Source: Azohydromonas aeria (GTDB lineage Bacteria > Pseudomonadota > Gammaproteobacteria > Burkholderiales > Burkholderiaceae_C). Taken from it: a DNA stretch of 64,000 bases. Under the pieces are notes generated by a model. The model was not told the DNA's origin. It made no database searches and was given only the letters and a program-made list of their open reading frames with translations. The position numbers and the translations under genes were made by a program. The stretch spans positions 21,006 through 85,005 of the forward strand of contig NZ_VIDQ01000025.1 in NCBI RefSeq assembly GCF_009760915.1. Direction: 5' to 3'. This document shows, piece after piece, positions 22,961 through 31,996 of the stretch. How positions within the stretch are numbered: position 1 is the stretch's first letter; each line of letters opens with the position of its first letter.

Positions 22961-23226
22961 GGCGTGGGGTTCCGGATGTCGTGGGCTGCCAAGACTACGG
23001 GCGCGCGGCACCGCGCCCCAGCATCGAATCGGACACGCGGCGCCCGATTCCGGACAGGCGGCCATGGCCGCTTCCTCCTGCCCGCCACGAGGGACAAGGG
23101 GGAGCTTCCTCCCGCCGCGCCCCGGACAAAGCTGCGCCCCGGCGCGGTCCAAAGCTCCCTGGGCCGCGCCGCGGGGCGCTGGCATCGTGTCCTGGCACCT
23201 TGCATTGAGCTGTCAGGACCCGCCGC

Positions 23227-24327
23227 ATGCCGCTGATCTCGACCCTTCCCGATACCCCCCTGGACATCGTTGGCGACGTGCACGGCGAGCACGCCGCGCT
23301 GCTGGCGCTGATGCGGCGGCTGGGCTACGACGGCGCCGGCCGCCATCCGCAGGGGCGGCGCCTGGTGTTCGTGGGCGACCTGTGCGACCGCGGCCCGGAC
23401 AGCCCGGCCGTGATCGACCAGGTGCGCCGCATCGTGGAGGGCGGCCACGGCCATGCCGTGCTCGGCAACCACGAGCTCCACCTGCTGCGCGGCGAGCGGC
23501 GCGAGGGCAACGACTGGTTCTGGAACGAGGGCGCGTGGCACGACCACAAGTACCGCCCCTGCGCCGCGCTGCCGGCGCATCGGCGCCGCGAGGTGACGGA
23601 CTTCCTGTCCACGCTGCCGCTGGCGCTGGAGCGCGCCGACCTGCGCGTGGTCCATGCCGCGTGGTACGCGCCGGGCATCGAGGCGCTGCGCGCCGCGCCG
23701 GCAAGCAGCACGCTGGCACAGCAGTTCGACCACTGGGAGGGCGTGTCCGACGCGGCGGTGAGCGACCCTGAGCTGCGCCGCCTCGTCTGCGAGGAGCTGG
23801 CCGAGTGGGGGCGCCACATGCGCAACCCGGACTTCGACATGCCCATGCTGTGGGCGCTGGGCCTGAGCGACGCGCTGTGGCAGATGAGCAACCCGCTGCG
23901 GCCGCTGACCTCCGGCATCGAGCGCGAGGCCGGGCAGCCCTTCTTCAGCAACGGCAAGTGGCGCTTCGCGGAGCGGGTGCGCTGGTGGCTGGAATACGCC
24001 GAGGCGGTGCCGGTGGTGGTCGGCCACTACTGGCGGCACTTCCAGGGCACGGGCGCGGAGGTGGCCGGGCTGCCCAGCAGCGACTGCTTCGACGACCCCG
24101 ACGCACTGGCCTGGCACGGGCCGCGGCGCAACGTGTTCTGCGTGGACTTTTCCGTGGGCGCGCGCTTCCTGGAGCGCAACACCGGTGCCCGCCCCGGCGC
24201 GGCCACGCGGCTGGCGGCGCTGCGCTGGCCGGAGCGCTCGCTGGTGTTCGATACCGGCGAGGCGTTCAGCCCGCCGGCCGGGGAGGGCGCCGACGCGCGG
24301 GAGTGGGTCGTGGACGTGCCCTGCTGA
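23227..24327 (+). CDS. Calcineurin-like metallophosphoesterase
   Basis: A 366-residue PPP-type phosphatase with the full metal-site set: GDVHG (16-20), GDLCDRG (50-56), GNHE (80-83), then a His in RVVHAAW and another in VVGHYW. It resembles bacterial PrpE/ApaH-like protein phosphatases or Ap4A hydrolases, but is longer, with a helical insert at about 150-230. No signal peptide, so cytosolic. It stands alone between a 266-base upstream gap and the convergent TPM genes. Confidence 0.85.
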   Translation: MPLISTLPDTPLDIVGDVHGEHAALLALMRRLGYDGAGRHPQGRRLVFVGDLCDRGPDSPAVIDQVRRIVEGGHGHAVLGNHELHLLRGERREGNDWFWNEGAWHDHKYRPCAALPAHRRREVTDFLSTLPLALERADLRVVHAAWYAPGIEALRAAPASSTLAQQFDHWEGVSDAAVSDPELRRLVCEELAEWGRHMRNPDFDMPMLWALGLSDALWQMSNPLRPLTSGIEREAGQPFFSNGKWRFAERVRWWLEYAEAVPVVVGHYWRHFQGTGAEVAGLPSSDCFDDPDALAWHGPRRNVFCVDFSVGARFLERNTGARPGAATRLAALRWPERSLVFDTGEAFSPPAGEGADAREWVVDVPC

Positions 24328-24357
24328 ACCGTTTCAGCGCTTCAGCCCAGGCACCGC

Positions 24358-24867
24358 TCACACCCGCCACGGCGCATCCGGCAGCTCGTTGGGATTCGCC
24401 TCTCCCGGCCGCAACGGGAAGTGCTCGCGCAGCAGCCCATCGACGGCCTCCACCGCCGCCAGCAGCCCGGCCTCGAACTCCCCGGCGCGGAACTGCGCGC
24501 GCATGCCTTCGAGGATGCGCCGCCACTGGTCGGCGCCCACGCGGCGGTCGATGCCGCGGTCGGCCACGATCTCGATCGCGTGCTCGGCCAGCAGCACGTA
24601 GATCAGCACGCCGTTGTTGGCCTCGGTGTCCCAGACGCGCAGCTTGCCGAACATCGCCACCGCCCGCTCCCGCGCCGTGGCGCCGCGCCAGAGGTAGCTC
24701 AGCGGCAGCCCGGCCTCCACGCAGACGCGGATCTCGCCGCTGTGCGTGGCTTCGCTCGCGCGCACGCGCTCGCCGATGTGCTCCAGCGCCGCGTCGCCCA
24801 GCGCGCGCTGCGCGTCGCCCTCGTCGAAGAGCCGGTGTTTCAGCAGTCGCAGCACGCGGTTCATCAC
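24358..24867 (-). CDS. TPM domain protein (short form)
   Basis: A 169-residue protein with a TPM (YgcG/Psb32) domain: SGEIRVCVEAGLP, WDTEANNGVLIYVLLAEHAIEIVADRGID and the ending helices. No signal peptide is evident. Its start overlaps the end of the longer TPM gene by four bases (24864-24867), so it is the third gene of the lemA-TPM-TPM operon. The function of these triads is not established; a membrane-stress role has been proposed for relatives. Confidence 0.85.
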   Translation of the reverse strand: MMNRVLRLLKHRLFDEGDAQRALGDAALEHIGERVRASEATHSGEIRVCVEAGLPLSYLWRGATARERAVAMFGKLRVWDTEANNGVLIYVLLAEHAIEIVADRGIDRRVGADQWRRILEGMRAQFRAGEFEAGLLAAVEAVDGLLREHFPLRPGEANPNELPDAPWRV

Positions 24868-25853
24868 CAGCTCCCCGAGGCGCCGCCGCCGCCGAAACTG
24901 CCGCCCCCGCCGGAGCCGAAGCCGCCACCCCCGAAGCCGCCGCCTCCACCGAAGCCGCCCCCGCCGCCGAAGCCGCCGCCGGGGAAGATGATGAATGGCG
25001 GCCCGCCGCGCCGGCCCCGGCCGCGGCCATGGACACGCCGCCCGGCCGAGCCGATGCCCAGCACGCCCACCAGCACCAGCGCCAGCAGCGCCGCGGCGCC
25101 GGCCAGCAGCAGGCTGCCGCCGAACAGCCAGGCCAGCCCGCCCGCGGCGCCGCCGGTGGCCAGCGAGCCCAGCTTGCGCCCCAGCATCGCGGTCAGCACC
25201 GCGCCGATCACGGGCACGCCGATGAAGAAGAACAGGCCCAGGTCCTGCAGCTGCAGCCCCTGCCCGGCCGCGCCGCGCGGCGGCGTGGAGGTGGAGCCGG
25301 CCCAGCCCCCGGGCGCCGAGGCCGGCGCGGGCAGCTTTTCCGCGCGCACCAGCGCCGCCAGCTCGTCCACGGCGGCGCGCAGCCCGCCGGCGAAGTCGCC
25401 GGCGCGGAAGGCCGGGGTGATGTCGCGGTCGATGACGCGCTTGGCCGCGAGGTCCGGAATCGCCCCCTCCAGCGCCTTGGCCACCTCGATGCGCACGCGC
25501 CGGTCGTTCTTGGCCACGACCAGCAGCAGCCCGTCGCCCACGTCGCGGCGGCCGATCTTCCAGGTGTCGGCCACGCGGAAGGCGTAGCTGGCGATGTCCT
25601 CCGGCGCCGTGGTGGGCACCATCAGGATGACGAGCTGGGTGCCGGCCTCGCGCTCGAAGTCGGCAAGCTGCGCCTCCAGCGCCTGGCGCTGCGGCGCGCC
25701 GAGCGTGCCGGTCTGGTCGGTGACGCGGGCCGTGAGCGGCGGCACGGGCAGCACGTCCTGCGCGGCGGCGCGGCCGGGCGCCAGCGCCAGCAGCGCGGCG
25801 ATCAGCGCCAGCAGCACGGCCAGCGCCGGCGCGGCGTGGAGCAGGCGGCGCAT
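24864..25853 (-). CDS. TPM domain membrane protein with Gly-rich tail (YgcG type)
   Basis: A 329-residue protein: signal peptide ([22 protein letters not shown]), periplasmic TPM domain ([12 protein letters not shown] ... [26 protein letters not shown]), two or three membrane helices (about 205-275) and a C-terminal tail of FGGGGG-type repeats ending ASGSW. The longest frame starts at 25919, but the Met at 25853 begins a proper signal peptide. It lies 16 bases after lemA. Confidence 0.88.
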   Translation of the reverse strand: MRRLLHAAPALAVLLALIAALLALAPGRAAAQDVLPVPPLTARVTDQTGTLGAPQRQALEAQLADFEREAGTQLVILMVPTTAPEDIASYAFRVADTWKIGRRDVGDGLLLVVAKNDRRVRIEVAKALEGAIPDLAAKRVIDRDITPAFRAGDFAGGLRAAVDELAALVRAEKLPAPASAPGGWAGSTSTPPRGAAGQGLQLQDLGLFFFIGVPVIGAVLTAMLGRKLGSLATGGAAGGLAWLFGGSLLLAGAAALLALVLVGVLGIGSAGRRVHGRGRGRRGGPPFIIFPGGGFGGGGGFGGGGGFGGGGFGSGGGGSFGGGGASGSW

Positions 25854-25869
25854 GGCGGCTCCCTTCCCG

Positions 25870-26496
25870 TCAGCGCGAGGCCGGTGCGGCCGGCGGCGTG
25901 GGCGCCGCGCCACCGCCAAAGTCGACGGTCGGCGGCCGCGAGATTTCCGCTTCGTTCTGCACGGTGAAGCTGGCCTTGGGCTCGTAGCCCATGACCTTGG
26001 CCGTGAGGTTGGTCGGGAAGCTGCGCGCCAGCACGTTGTAGTCGGTGACCGTCTTGATGTAGCGGTTGCGCGCCACGGTGATGCGGTTCTCGGTGCCCTC
26101 GAGCTGCACGCGCAGATCCTGGAAGCCGCGATTCGCCTTCAGGTCCGGGTAGCGCTCGCTCACCGCCAGCAGCCGGGACAGGGCACCGGACAGCTCCCCC
26201 TGCGCCGCCTGGAAGCGCTGCAGCGCCGCCGGGTCGTTGAGCGTCTCGGGCGTGACCTGCACGCTGGTCGCGCGGGCGCGCGCCTCGATCACGCGCGTGA
26301 GCGTTTCCTGCTCGAAGTTGGCCTCGCCGCGCACGGTGTTGACGATGTTCGGGATCAGGTCGGCGCGGCGCTGGTACTGGTTGAGCACCTCGGCCCAGGC
26401 CGCCTTGCTCTCCTCGTCGAGCCGCTGGAAGTCGTTGTAGCCGCAGCCCGAGAGCAGCAGGGCGAACAGCAGGGCCAGCAGGCGGCGCAGGTACAT
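25870..26496 (-). CDS. lemA: LemA family lipoprotein
   Basis: A 208-residue LemA protein, here with a lipobox (LLLSGC, Cys 18), so probably lipid-anchored. The body is the usual antiparallel helical bundle with [27 protein letters not shown] and [12 protein letters not shown]. Two ATGs lie close together (26502 and 26496). The GGAGGA site abuts the first and is 7 bases from the second, so 26496 is chosen. It is first in the minus-strand triad with two TPM genes and divergent from hemE. Confidence 0.9.
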   Translation of the reverse strand: MYLRRLLALLFALLLSGCGYNDFQRLDEESKAAWAEVLNQYQRRADLIPNIVNTVRGEANFEQETLTRVIEARARATSVQVTPETLNDPAALQRFQAAQGELSGALSRLLAVSERYPDLKANRGFQDLRVQLEGTENRITVARNRYIKTVTDYNVLARSFPTNLTAKVMGYEPKASFTVQNEAEISRPPTVDFGGGAAPTPPAAPASR

Positions 26497-26586
26497 GTCC
26501 ATTCCTCCGTGAAGGGATTTGCGGGGGATGCTATCCCAGCACGTGGTGCGCCCGGGAGGGGGATGGCGCGGCGGGATAATCGCGGG

Positions 26587-27690
26587 ATGACCGCACCGCT
26601 CGCCAACGACACCTTCCTGCGCGCCTGCCTGCGCCAGCCCACCGACTACACGCCCGTGTGGCTGATGCGCCAGGCCGGGCGCTACCTGCCCGAGTACTGC
26701 GCCACGCGCGCGCGGGCCGGCAGCTTCATGGGCCTGGCGACCAACCCGGCCTTCGCCACCGAGGTCACGCTGCAGCCCCTCGACCGCTACGCGCTCGACG
26801 CCGCGATCCTGTTCAGCGACATCCTGACCGTGCCCGACGCGATGGGCCTGGGCCTGAGCTTCGCCGCCGGCGAGGGCCCGCGCTTCGCCACGCCGGTGCG
26901 CGACGAGGCCGCGGTGATGAAGCTCGAAGTGCCCGACATGGCCAAGCTGCAGTACGTCTTCGACGCGGTCAGATCCATCCGCAAGGCGCTGGGCGGGCGC
27001 GTGCCGCTGATCGGCTTCTCCGGCAGCCCCTGGACGCTGGCCTGCTACATGGTCGAGGGCTCGGGCAGCGACGACTACCGGCTGGTCAAGTCGATGATGT
27101 ATGCGCGAGCGGACCTGATGCACCGCATCCTCTCGCTCAACGCCGACACCGTGGCCGCCTACCTCAACGCGCAGATCGACGCCGGCGCGCAGGCCGTGAT
27201 GGTGTTCGACAGCTGGGGCGGGGTGCTGGCCGACGGCCCGTTCCAGGAGTTCAGCCTGGCCTACACGCAGCGCGTGCTGCGGCAGCTCAAGCGCGAGCAC
27301 GATGGCCAGCGCATCCCGCATATCGTCTTCACCAAGGGCGGCGGCCTGTGGCTGGAAAACATGCTCGAAGGCGAGGCGGTGCCCGACGTGCTGGGCGTGG
27401 ACTGGACGGTGAACCTGGCGCAGGCGCGCAAGCGCGTGGGCGACCGCGTCGCGCTGCAGGGCAACCTCGACCCCAACGTGCTGTTCGCCCCGCCGGCCGC
27501 GATCGAGGCCGAGGCCAAGCGCGTGCTGGACAGCTTCGGCCACCCGCAACGCGCCGACGGCACCTTCGGCGGCCACGTCTTCAACCTCGGCCACGGCATC
27601 AGCCAGTACACGCCGCCGGAGCACGTGCAGGTGCTGGTGGACACGGTGCACGCGCACTCGCGCCGGCTGCGCGCCGCCGCCGCGGCTTGA
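26587..27690 (+). CDS. hemE: Uroporphyrinogen decarboxylase
   Basis: A 367-residue heme-pathway enzyme converting uroporphyrinogen III to coproporphyrinogen III. The family signature [11 protein letters not shown] lies at 27-37, followed by [15 protein letters not shown] (catalytic Asp region), [15 protein letters not shown] and FDSWGG. Full length. hemE next to priA is a familiar betaproteobacterial arrangement. Confidence 0.97.
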   Translation: MTAPLANDTFLRACLRQPTDYTPVWLMRQAGRYLPEYCATRARAGSFMGLATNPAFATEVTLQPLDRYALDAAILFSDILTVPDAMGLGLSFAAGEGPRFATPVRDEAAVMKLEVPDMAKLQYVFDAVRSIRKALGGRVPLIGFSGSPWTLACYMVEGSGSDDYRLVKSMMYARADLMHRILSLNADTVAAYLNAQIDAGAQAVMVFDSWGGVLADGPFQEFSLAYTQRVLRQLKREHDGQRIPHIVFTKGGGLWLENMLEGEAVPDVLGVDWTVNLAQARKRVGDRVALQGNLDPNVLFAPPAAIEAEAKRVLDSFGHPQRADGTFGGHVFNLGHGISQYTPPEHVQVLVDTVHAHSRRLRAAAAA

Positions 27691-27740
27691 GGCCGGCGCC
27701 TTCGCCCCGACCTGAATCCCTGGCCTGCCTCCCGTGACAG

Positions 27741-27758
27741 GGCCGCCGCGAGGCGGCC
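27741..27758 (+). terminator. Hairpin after hemE
   Basis: GGCCGCC-GCGA-GGCGGCC followed by TT, 51 bases after the hemE stop. Strong stem, poor T-tract. Confidence 0.5.
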
Positions 27759-27954
27759 TTGATCATTGGGGCTTGACACTTGTCCACGGAAGCAGTTCTG
27801 CGATCTGGCGCCGCCGGAAGCATCATTTCCAGCGCCGCCGGAATTGCGGAATCGCGATAAACCGTTGACGCGATTGATGAATTTCACCGTGTTGCCTTCC
27901 TTGGCACGCTGAAGTCCCGCGCTGCGCACAGGCTGTGAACGGCCGGCGCGCAGC

Positions 27955-27975
27955 TTTCCCACAAAGTTATCCACA
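27955..27975 (+). promoter_or_regulatory. Tandem DnaA-box-like pair upstream of priA
   Basis: TTTCCCACA (27955-27963), a three-base AAG spacer and TTATCCACA (27967-27975, the DnaA consensus) end 15 bases before the priA ATG. The surrounding CAGCTTTCCCACAAAG matches the box-pair part of the repeats downstream of priA. A further TTGTCCACG lies at 27780-27788. Confidence 0.7.
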
Positions 27976-27990
27976 GGCGTTCCGGCATCC

Positions 27991-30132
27991 ATGACACAGC
28001 GGCTGGCAGTGGCGGTCGAGGCTCCGCAGTACAGCGGCCTGGGCGGGCTGCTGGATTACGTGCACGCGGATGCGCTCGCGCCCGGCAGCCTGGTACGCGT
28101 GCCGCTGGGCCGGCGCGAGGTGCCGGGGCTGGTCTGGGAGCTGCCGGCGGGTGCCGCGCAGGAGGAGGGCGCGCTGCCCGACGACGCGCTGCGCCCGGTG
28201 GCGCAGGTGCTGGCGTCACTGCCGCCGCTGTCGGGCGCGTGGCGGCGGCTGGTCGGCTTTGCCGCCGCCTACTACCAGCGCGGGCTGGGCGAGGTGGCGC
28301 TGTCGGTGCTGCCGCCCGAGCTGCGCAAGCTCGACGACGCGAAGCTGGCCAGGCGCATCGCCAAGCTGCGCAAGGCGGCAGAAACGGGCGCTGTGGATGA
28401 CGCGCCGGCCGAAGACGACGAGGCCGAATCGGCAGAGCCTGCAAATCCGGCGCCGCAGGCGAAGGCGGACATGGCGGGCGAGGGCGGCCGCGCCGCGCCG
28501 GCGCTGACGCCCGACCAGCAGGCCGCCGTCGAGGCCGTGACCGCCGCCGGCGCGCAGGGCACCTACCTGCTGCAGGGCGTCACCGGCAGCGGCAAGACCG
28601 AGGTTTATCTGCAGGCCGCGGCGCACGCGCTGGCGGCGGGACGCCAGGCGCTGGTCCTGGTGCCGGAGATCAACCTCACGCCGCAGCTCGAAGCGCGCTT
28701 TGCCGAGCGCTTCAAGGGCCGGCGCCTCGTCTCGCTGCACAGCGGCCTGACGCCGGCGCAGCGATTGAAAAACTGGCTGCTGGCACACCTGGGGCTGGCC
28801 GACCTGGTGCTGGGCACGCGGCTGGCGGTGTTCGCCTCGCTGCCGCGGCTGGGCCTGGTCGTGGTGGACGAGGAGCACGACCCCTCCTACAAGCAGCAGG
28901 AAGGCGCGCGCTACTCGGCGCGCGACCTGGCCGTCTACCGCGGCCGGCTGGAGGGCACCCCGGTGCTGCTGGGCTCGGCCACGCCCTCGCTGGAGAGCTG
29001 GCAGCACGCGCAGCAGGGCAAGTACAAGCGCCTCGACTTGGCCTCGCGCATCGGCGGCGGCGCGCTGCCGGCGGTGAAGCTGGTGGACATGAACCAGCTG
29101 CCGCGCGCGCATGGCGTGACGGTGGCGCTGTCGCCGCAGCTGGTGGACGCGCTGCGCGAGCGGCTGGCGCTGGGCGAGCAGAGCCTGCTGTTCCTGAACC
29201 GCCGCGGCTACGCGCCGGTGCTGCACTGCACCGAGTGCGGCTGGAAGAGCGGCTGCCCGCACTGCAGCGCCTGGCGCGTGTTCCACCGCGGCGACCGCAC
29301 GCTGCGCTGCCACCACTGCGGCTTCACCGAGCGCGTGCCGCGCGCCTGCCCGCAGTGCGGCAACCTCGACCTGCAGCCGTTGGGCCGGGGCACCGAGCGG
29401 CTGGAGGAGCAGATCGCGCAGGCGCTGCCCGGCGCGCGCGTGGCGCGCATCGACGCCGACAGCACCCGCGCCGCCGGCGCGCTGCAGGAGCGGCTGGCGG
29501 CGGTGCACGCCGGCGAGGTGGACGTGCTGGTGGGCACGCAGATGGTGGCCAAGGGCCACGATTTCAGAAGCATCACGCTGGTGGCGGCGGTCAACCCCGA
29601 CGGCGCCTTGTTCGCCAGCGATTTCCGGGCGCCGGAGCGCCTGTTCGCGCTGCTGATGCAGGCCGCGGGCCGGGCCGGGCGCGACGCGCGCCGGGCTTCG
29701 CGCAGCGAGATGTGGCTGCAGACCTGGCACCCCACGCACCCGCTCTACGCCGCGCTGCGCCGGCACGACTTCGACAGCTTCGCCGCCTCGCAGCTGGCCG
29801 AGCGCCAGGGCGCCGGGCTGCCGCCGTTCTCGCACCTGGCGCTGCTGCGCGCCGAGGCGCGCACGGTGGAGGCGGCCACCGCCTTCCTGGACGACGCGGC
29901 GGCCCAGGCGGGCGACATCGCGGAAGCGGCGGAAGTGCTGATCTACCCGGCCGTGCCGCCGCCGGTGGCGCGCGTGGCCGACGTGGAGCGCATGCAGATG
30001 CTGCTGGAATCACCCTCGCGCGCGGCGCTGCAGCGGCTGCTGGCGCAGTGGCTGCCGCGGCTGCAGGTGCTGCGCGCGGCGCACAAGGGGCTGATCCGCT
30101 GGGCGGTGGATGTGGATCCGCTGGGGATTTGA
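27991..30132 (+). CDS. priA: Primosomal helicase PriA
   Basis: A 713-residue superfamily 2 helicase that restarts collapsed replication forks. An N-terminal 3'-end-binding domain (about 1-110) is followed by a charged Ala/Glu linker (about 135-170), Walker A GVTGSGKT (196-203) and DEEH in VVDEEHDPSYKQQEG. The zinc domain has CTECGW, CPHC, CHHCG and CPQCG. The C-terminal helicase lobe has GTQMVAKGHDF and QAAGRAGRD. Full length and intact. A DnaA-box pair sits directly upstream and an array of related repeats downstream. Confidence 0.97.
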   Translation: MTQRLAVAVEAPQYSGLGGLLDYVHADALAPGSLVRVPLGRREVPGLVWELPAGAAQEEGALPDDALRPVAQVLASLPPLSGAWRRLVGFAAAYYQRGLGEVALSVLPPELRKLDDAKLARRIAKLRKAAETGAVDDAPAEDDEAESAEPANPAPQAKADMAGEGGRAAPALTPDQQAAVEAVTAAGAQGTYLLQGVTGSGKTEVYLQAAAHALAAGRQALVLVPEINLTPQLEARFAERFKGRRLVSLHSGLTPAQRLKNWLLAHLGLADLVLGTRLAVFASLPRLGLVVVDEEHDPSYKQQEGARYSARDLAVYRGRLEGTPVLLGSATPSLESWQHAQQGKYKRLDLASRIGGGALPAVKLVDMNQLPRAHGVTVALSPQLVDALRERLALGEQSLLFLNRRGYAPVLHCTECGWKSGCPHCSAWRVFHRGDRTLRCHHCGFTERVPRACPQCGNLDLQPLGRGTERLEEQIAQALPGARVARIDADSTRAAGALQERLAAVHAGEVDVLVGTQMVAKGHDFRSITLVAAVNPDGALFASDFRAPERLFALLMQAAGRAGRDARRASRSEMWLQTWHPTHPLYAALRRHDFDSFAASQLAERQGAGLPPFSHLALLRAEARTVEAATAFLDDAAAQAGDIAEAAEVLIYPAVPPPVARVADVERMQMLLESPSRAALQRLLAQWLPRLQVLRAAHKGLIRWAVDVDPLGI

Positions 30133-30321
30133 GGGGCCCGCGAGCGGCGGCATGTCCCTGCGAGCTATGCGCCGCCTGCGATGCCGAGGTGAGACAGGCG
30201 CTCACCAGCAGGCGCAATTTGAGCAACCGGCTGTAGCGGACTGGACGCCGGCAACCTGTTGCCGCCGCCCGGCGCGCGGTGTTGCCTCTTTGCGCAGCAG
30301 TGGCCCGCCGCCCCGGCGCAT

Positions 30322-30382
30322 CAAGCACTTGGCTTCCCCGCCAGCAGCTTGACCACAGAGTTGTCCACAGATTTCGTGGACG
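30322..30382 (+). repeat. Composite repeat unit 1 (CAAGCACTTG + DnaA-box pair + inverted box)
   Basis: CAAGCACTTG at 30322, TTGACCACA at 30349, TTGTCCACA at 30361 (39 bases from the unit start) and the inverted GTGGAC at 30376 (54 bases). A TC precedes the first word, as in units 3 and 4 (ATCAAGCACTTG). Confidence 0.85.
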
Positions 30383-30680
30383 GATTGCAAAATGCGGCCC
30401 GGATTAGCCCCTTGCGCCGTTTCCTTCACGCGGCGCATGAGGCTGATGTCACAAACCGGCCCACGCGGCAACTGCTTGACACCAGTGCGGCGCCGTGCTG
30501 CAGGCCATCGCCGGACTTGACAAGCCGGCTTGTCCCCACCCCGGAACGCGCATGCCGTCGCCGAGGCGACGCCGCGAAGCGCACCGCCCCGGTGCGTGGG
30601 AAACGTTGTAAACCCTTGATCCACAACATTTATCCAGCCTGTGCACAGAGCGCATGCGAGCGTTCACCCTCCTGACGCGA

Positions 30681-30728
30681 CAAGCACTTGCAGCACAGTC
30701 CTGCGCTTTGACCACAAAGTTGTCCACA
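30681..30728 (+). repeat. Composite repeat unit 2 (no inverted box)
   Basis: CAAGCACTTG at 30681, TTGACCACA at 30708, TTGTCCACA at 30720: the 27- and 39-base offsets are the same as in unit 1. The inverted box expected 54 bases from the start is missing. It shares CTTGCAGCAC after the first word with unit 3. Confidence 0.85.
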
Positions 30729-30877
30729 GCAGGCACGCTGGGAGATGGAGAACTCGGCTCATCGAGCTTGTAACAAGATGGGCGTGTTTTCCTGTCATCG
30801 GCCCGTGCCGCGGCGCTCCGGACGCGCGCCGGCCGGTTGGGGGCCAGTCTGGGGCTTGTCCACCGCCGCTCATGCGC

Positions 30878-30887
30878 CAAGTGCTTG
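30878..30887 (-). repeat. Inverted CAAGCACTTG word
   Basis: CAAGTGCTTG on the plus strand followed by ATTCATA; the reverse complement reads TATGAATCAAGCACTTGGC, nearly the left flank of unit 4. No box pair at the expected offset. Confidence 0.7.
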
Positions 30888-30950
30888 ATTCATATGAAAT
30901 ACCTGGCCACTGCTCAATAAATGGGCAGTGTGGGCGCGGCCTTACGTCAT

Positions 30951-31011
30951 CAAGCACTTGCAGCACTCATCGGCAGCTTGCGCACCGACTTGTCCACAGA
31001 TTCGGTGCACA
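30951..31011 (+). repeat. Composite repeat unit 3
   Basis: CAAGCACTTG at 30951, TTGCGCACC at 30978 (degenerate first box), TTGTCCACA at 30990 and inverted GTGCACA at 31005 (one mismatch to GTGGACA). Offsets 27, 39 and 54. It shares TCATCGGCAGCTTG with unit 4. Confidence 0.85.
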
Positions 31012-31241
31012 GGCACGGCAGGCGGGATAACTCCTTCCGGCTCGCCACAGCGGTCGCGGCAAATAGCAGCGGACCCCCGGCGGCGATATTGGCAATCTCA
31101 CCGGCACGGAGTTTGGTAATTGCCGGAGCGGCGGCACGGATCGACGCGGCATTTATCCCCAGCGGCGCCCGGCTCACGCATGCTGCCGGCGTTTGTTCTG
31201 CACTCTCCACGGCATTCCCGCAGGTTCCAGACGGAAAGCGC

Positions 31242-31251
31242 CAAGTGCTTG
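31242..31251 (-). repeat. Inverted CAAGCACTTG word
   Basis: A second CAAGTGCTTG followed by ATTCATA, facing unit 4 (starting 72 bases before it). Flanks GCGC...ATTCATA match the copy at 30878. Confidence 0.7.
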
Positions 31252-31313
31252 ATTCATAACGGTTTGTGCCGGCTGCCCAAGGGCCGGGCAGAGGAGGGAG
31301 AGCGCTGTGGAAT

Positions 31314-31374
31314 CAAGCACTTGGCGCCGTCATCGGCAGCTTGCCCACAAAGTTGTCCACAGCTTCGGTGGACA
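31314..31374 (+). repeat. Composite repeat unit 4 (best copy)
   Basis: CAAGCACTTG at 31314, TTGCCCACA at 31341, TTGTCCACA at 31353 and inverted GTGGACA at 31368. Offsets 27, 39 and 54. TGTCCAC and GTGGACA form a 7-bp inverted repeat around AGCTTCG. Confidence 0.88.
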
Positions 31375-31395
31375 GCCGGAAAAAGCGGCGCGCCG

Positions 31396-31405
31396 CAAGC
31401 ACTTG
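31396..31405 (+). repeat. Solo CAAGCACTTG word
   Basis: A direct copy 82 bases after the start of unit 4, followed by GCGCG; no DnaA-box-like word 39 bases on. Its GGCGC-flanked context matches the copies next to unit 4. Confidence 0.7.
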
Positions 31406-31996
31406 GCGCGCGTTGCTCACGTCGCGTCGCGCACCGGCCGTGGCCTGGTGCAGGGTTTCCCGGGCGTTTCCGGCCCGTGCCGGCAAGCGGCGGCGGAGCG
31501 GCGCGCATCGGCACGGGGCGGCCAGCCGTGGAATATCGCACCCGGGGCGCCGGGGGCGAAGCCGTGAAATTCGAGGCGGCCGCCCCGGCGCCGCGGATTC
31601 CCGGTGGCGCGGCCGGCGACGGAATATGCCGGCGCCGCGCCCAGGCCCGCGGCGGCGCACGCCCGGGAAATCGGCGTGGTGCGAGCCCTGTGGGCGCCAT
31701 CGACCGCGCGGCGGCCGGGCGCGGCGCCGGCGGATCGCCACGCTTCAGTGAAAACCCCAGGGCGCTGCGCGCGTTGCCGGCCAGCCACAGCCGCGGCGGA
31801 GTCGCCGTGCCGGGTCGCGCCTACACCATGCCGGCCGGCGGCGTGACGGGCGACGCGGCCGGCGCGGCGGCCGCGTCGGACTTGGCCGCCGGCGGCAGGC
31901 GGCGTGGCTATCATGCGCGCCGCTTTCGCCTTGCCGGCCGTGCGTTCGCCGCGGCCCCGCGCCTCGCGCGCCCCCTGTGCTCCCTTTTTCCGTTCC

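Larger units (their letters stand above)
30133..31996. other. 1.86-kb non-coding region between priA and rep
   Basis: No frame on either strand reads like a protein. Several long open frames occur but are low-complexity Arg/Ala/Gly translations of G+C-rich DNA. The left 1.3 kb contains four composite CAAGCACTTG/DnaA-box repeats, three further CAAGCACTTG words (two inverted) and weaker box-like words: TTGTCCCCA at 30529-30537, TTATCCAGC at 30630-30638, TTGTCCACC at 30856-30864. CAAGCCGGCTTG at 30521-30532 is a perfect palindrome. The last ~590 bases (31406-31996) are very G+C rich and show no repeat of this kind. Confidence 0.7.

Noticed and set aside
24864..25036. Tandem repeat array in DNA coding the Gly-rich tail
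   Set aside because: The repetition follows from the FGGGGG-type protein tail of the TPM gene and does not suggest a separate DNA element.
30133..31996. The possibility that this is the chromosomal origin oriC
   Set aside because: DnaA-box-like words are present, but there is no dnaA, dnaN, gyrB or rpmH nearby and no clear A+T-rich unwinding element; kept as a DnaA-binding locus hypothesis only.
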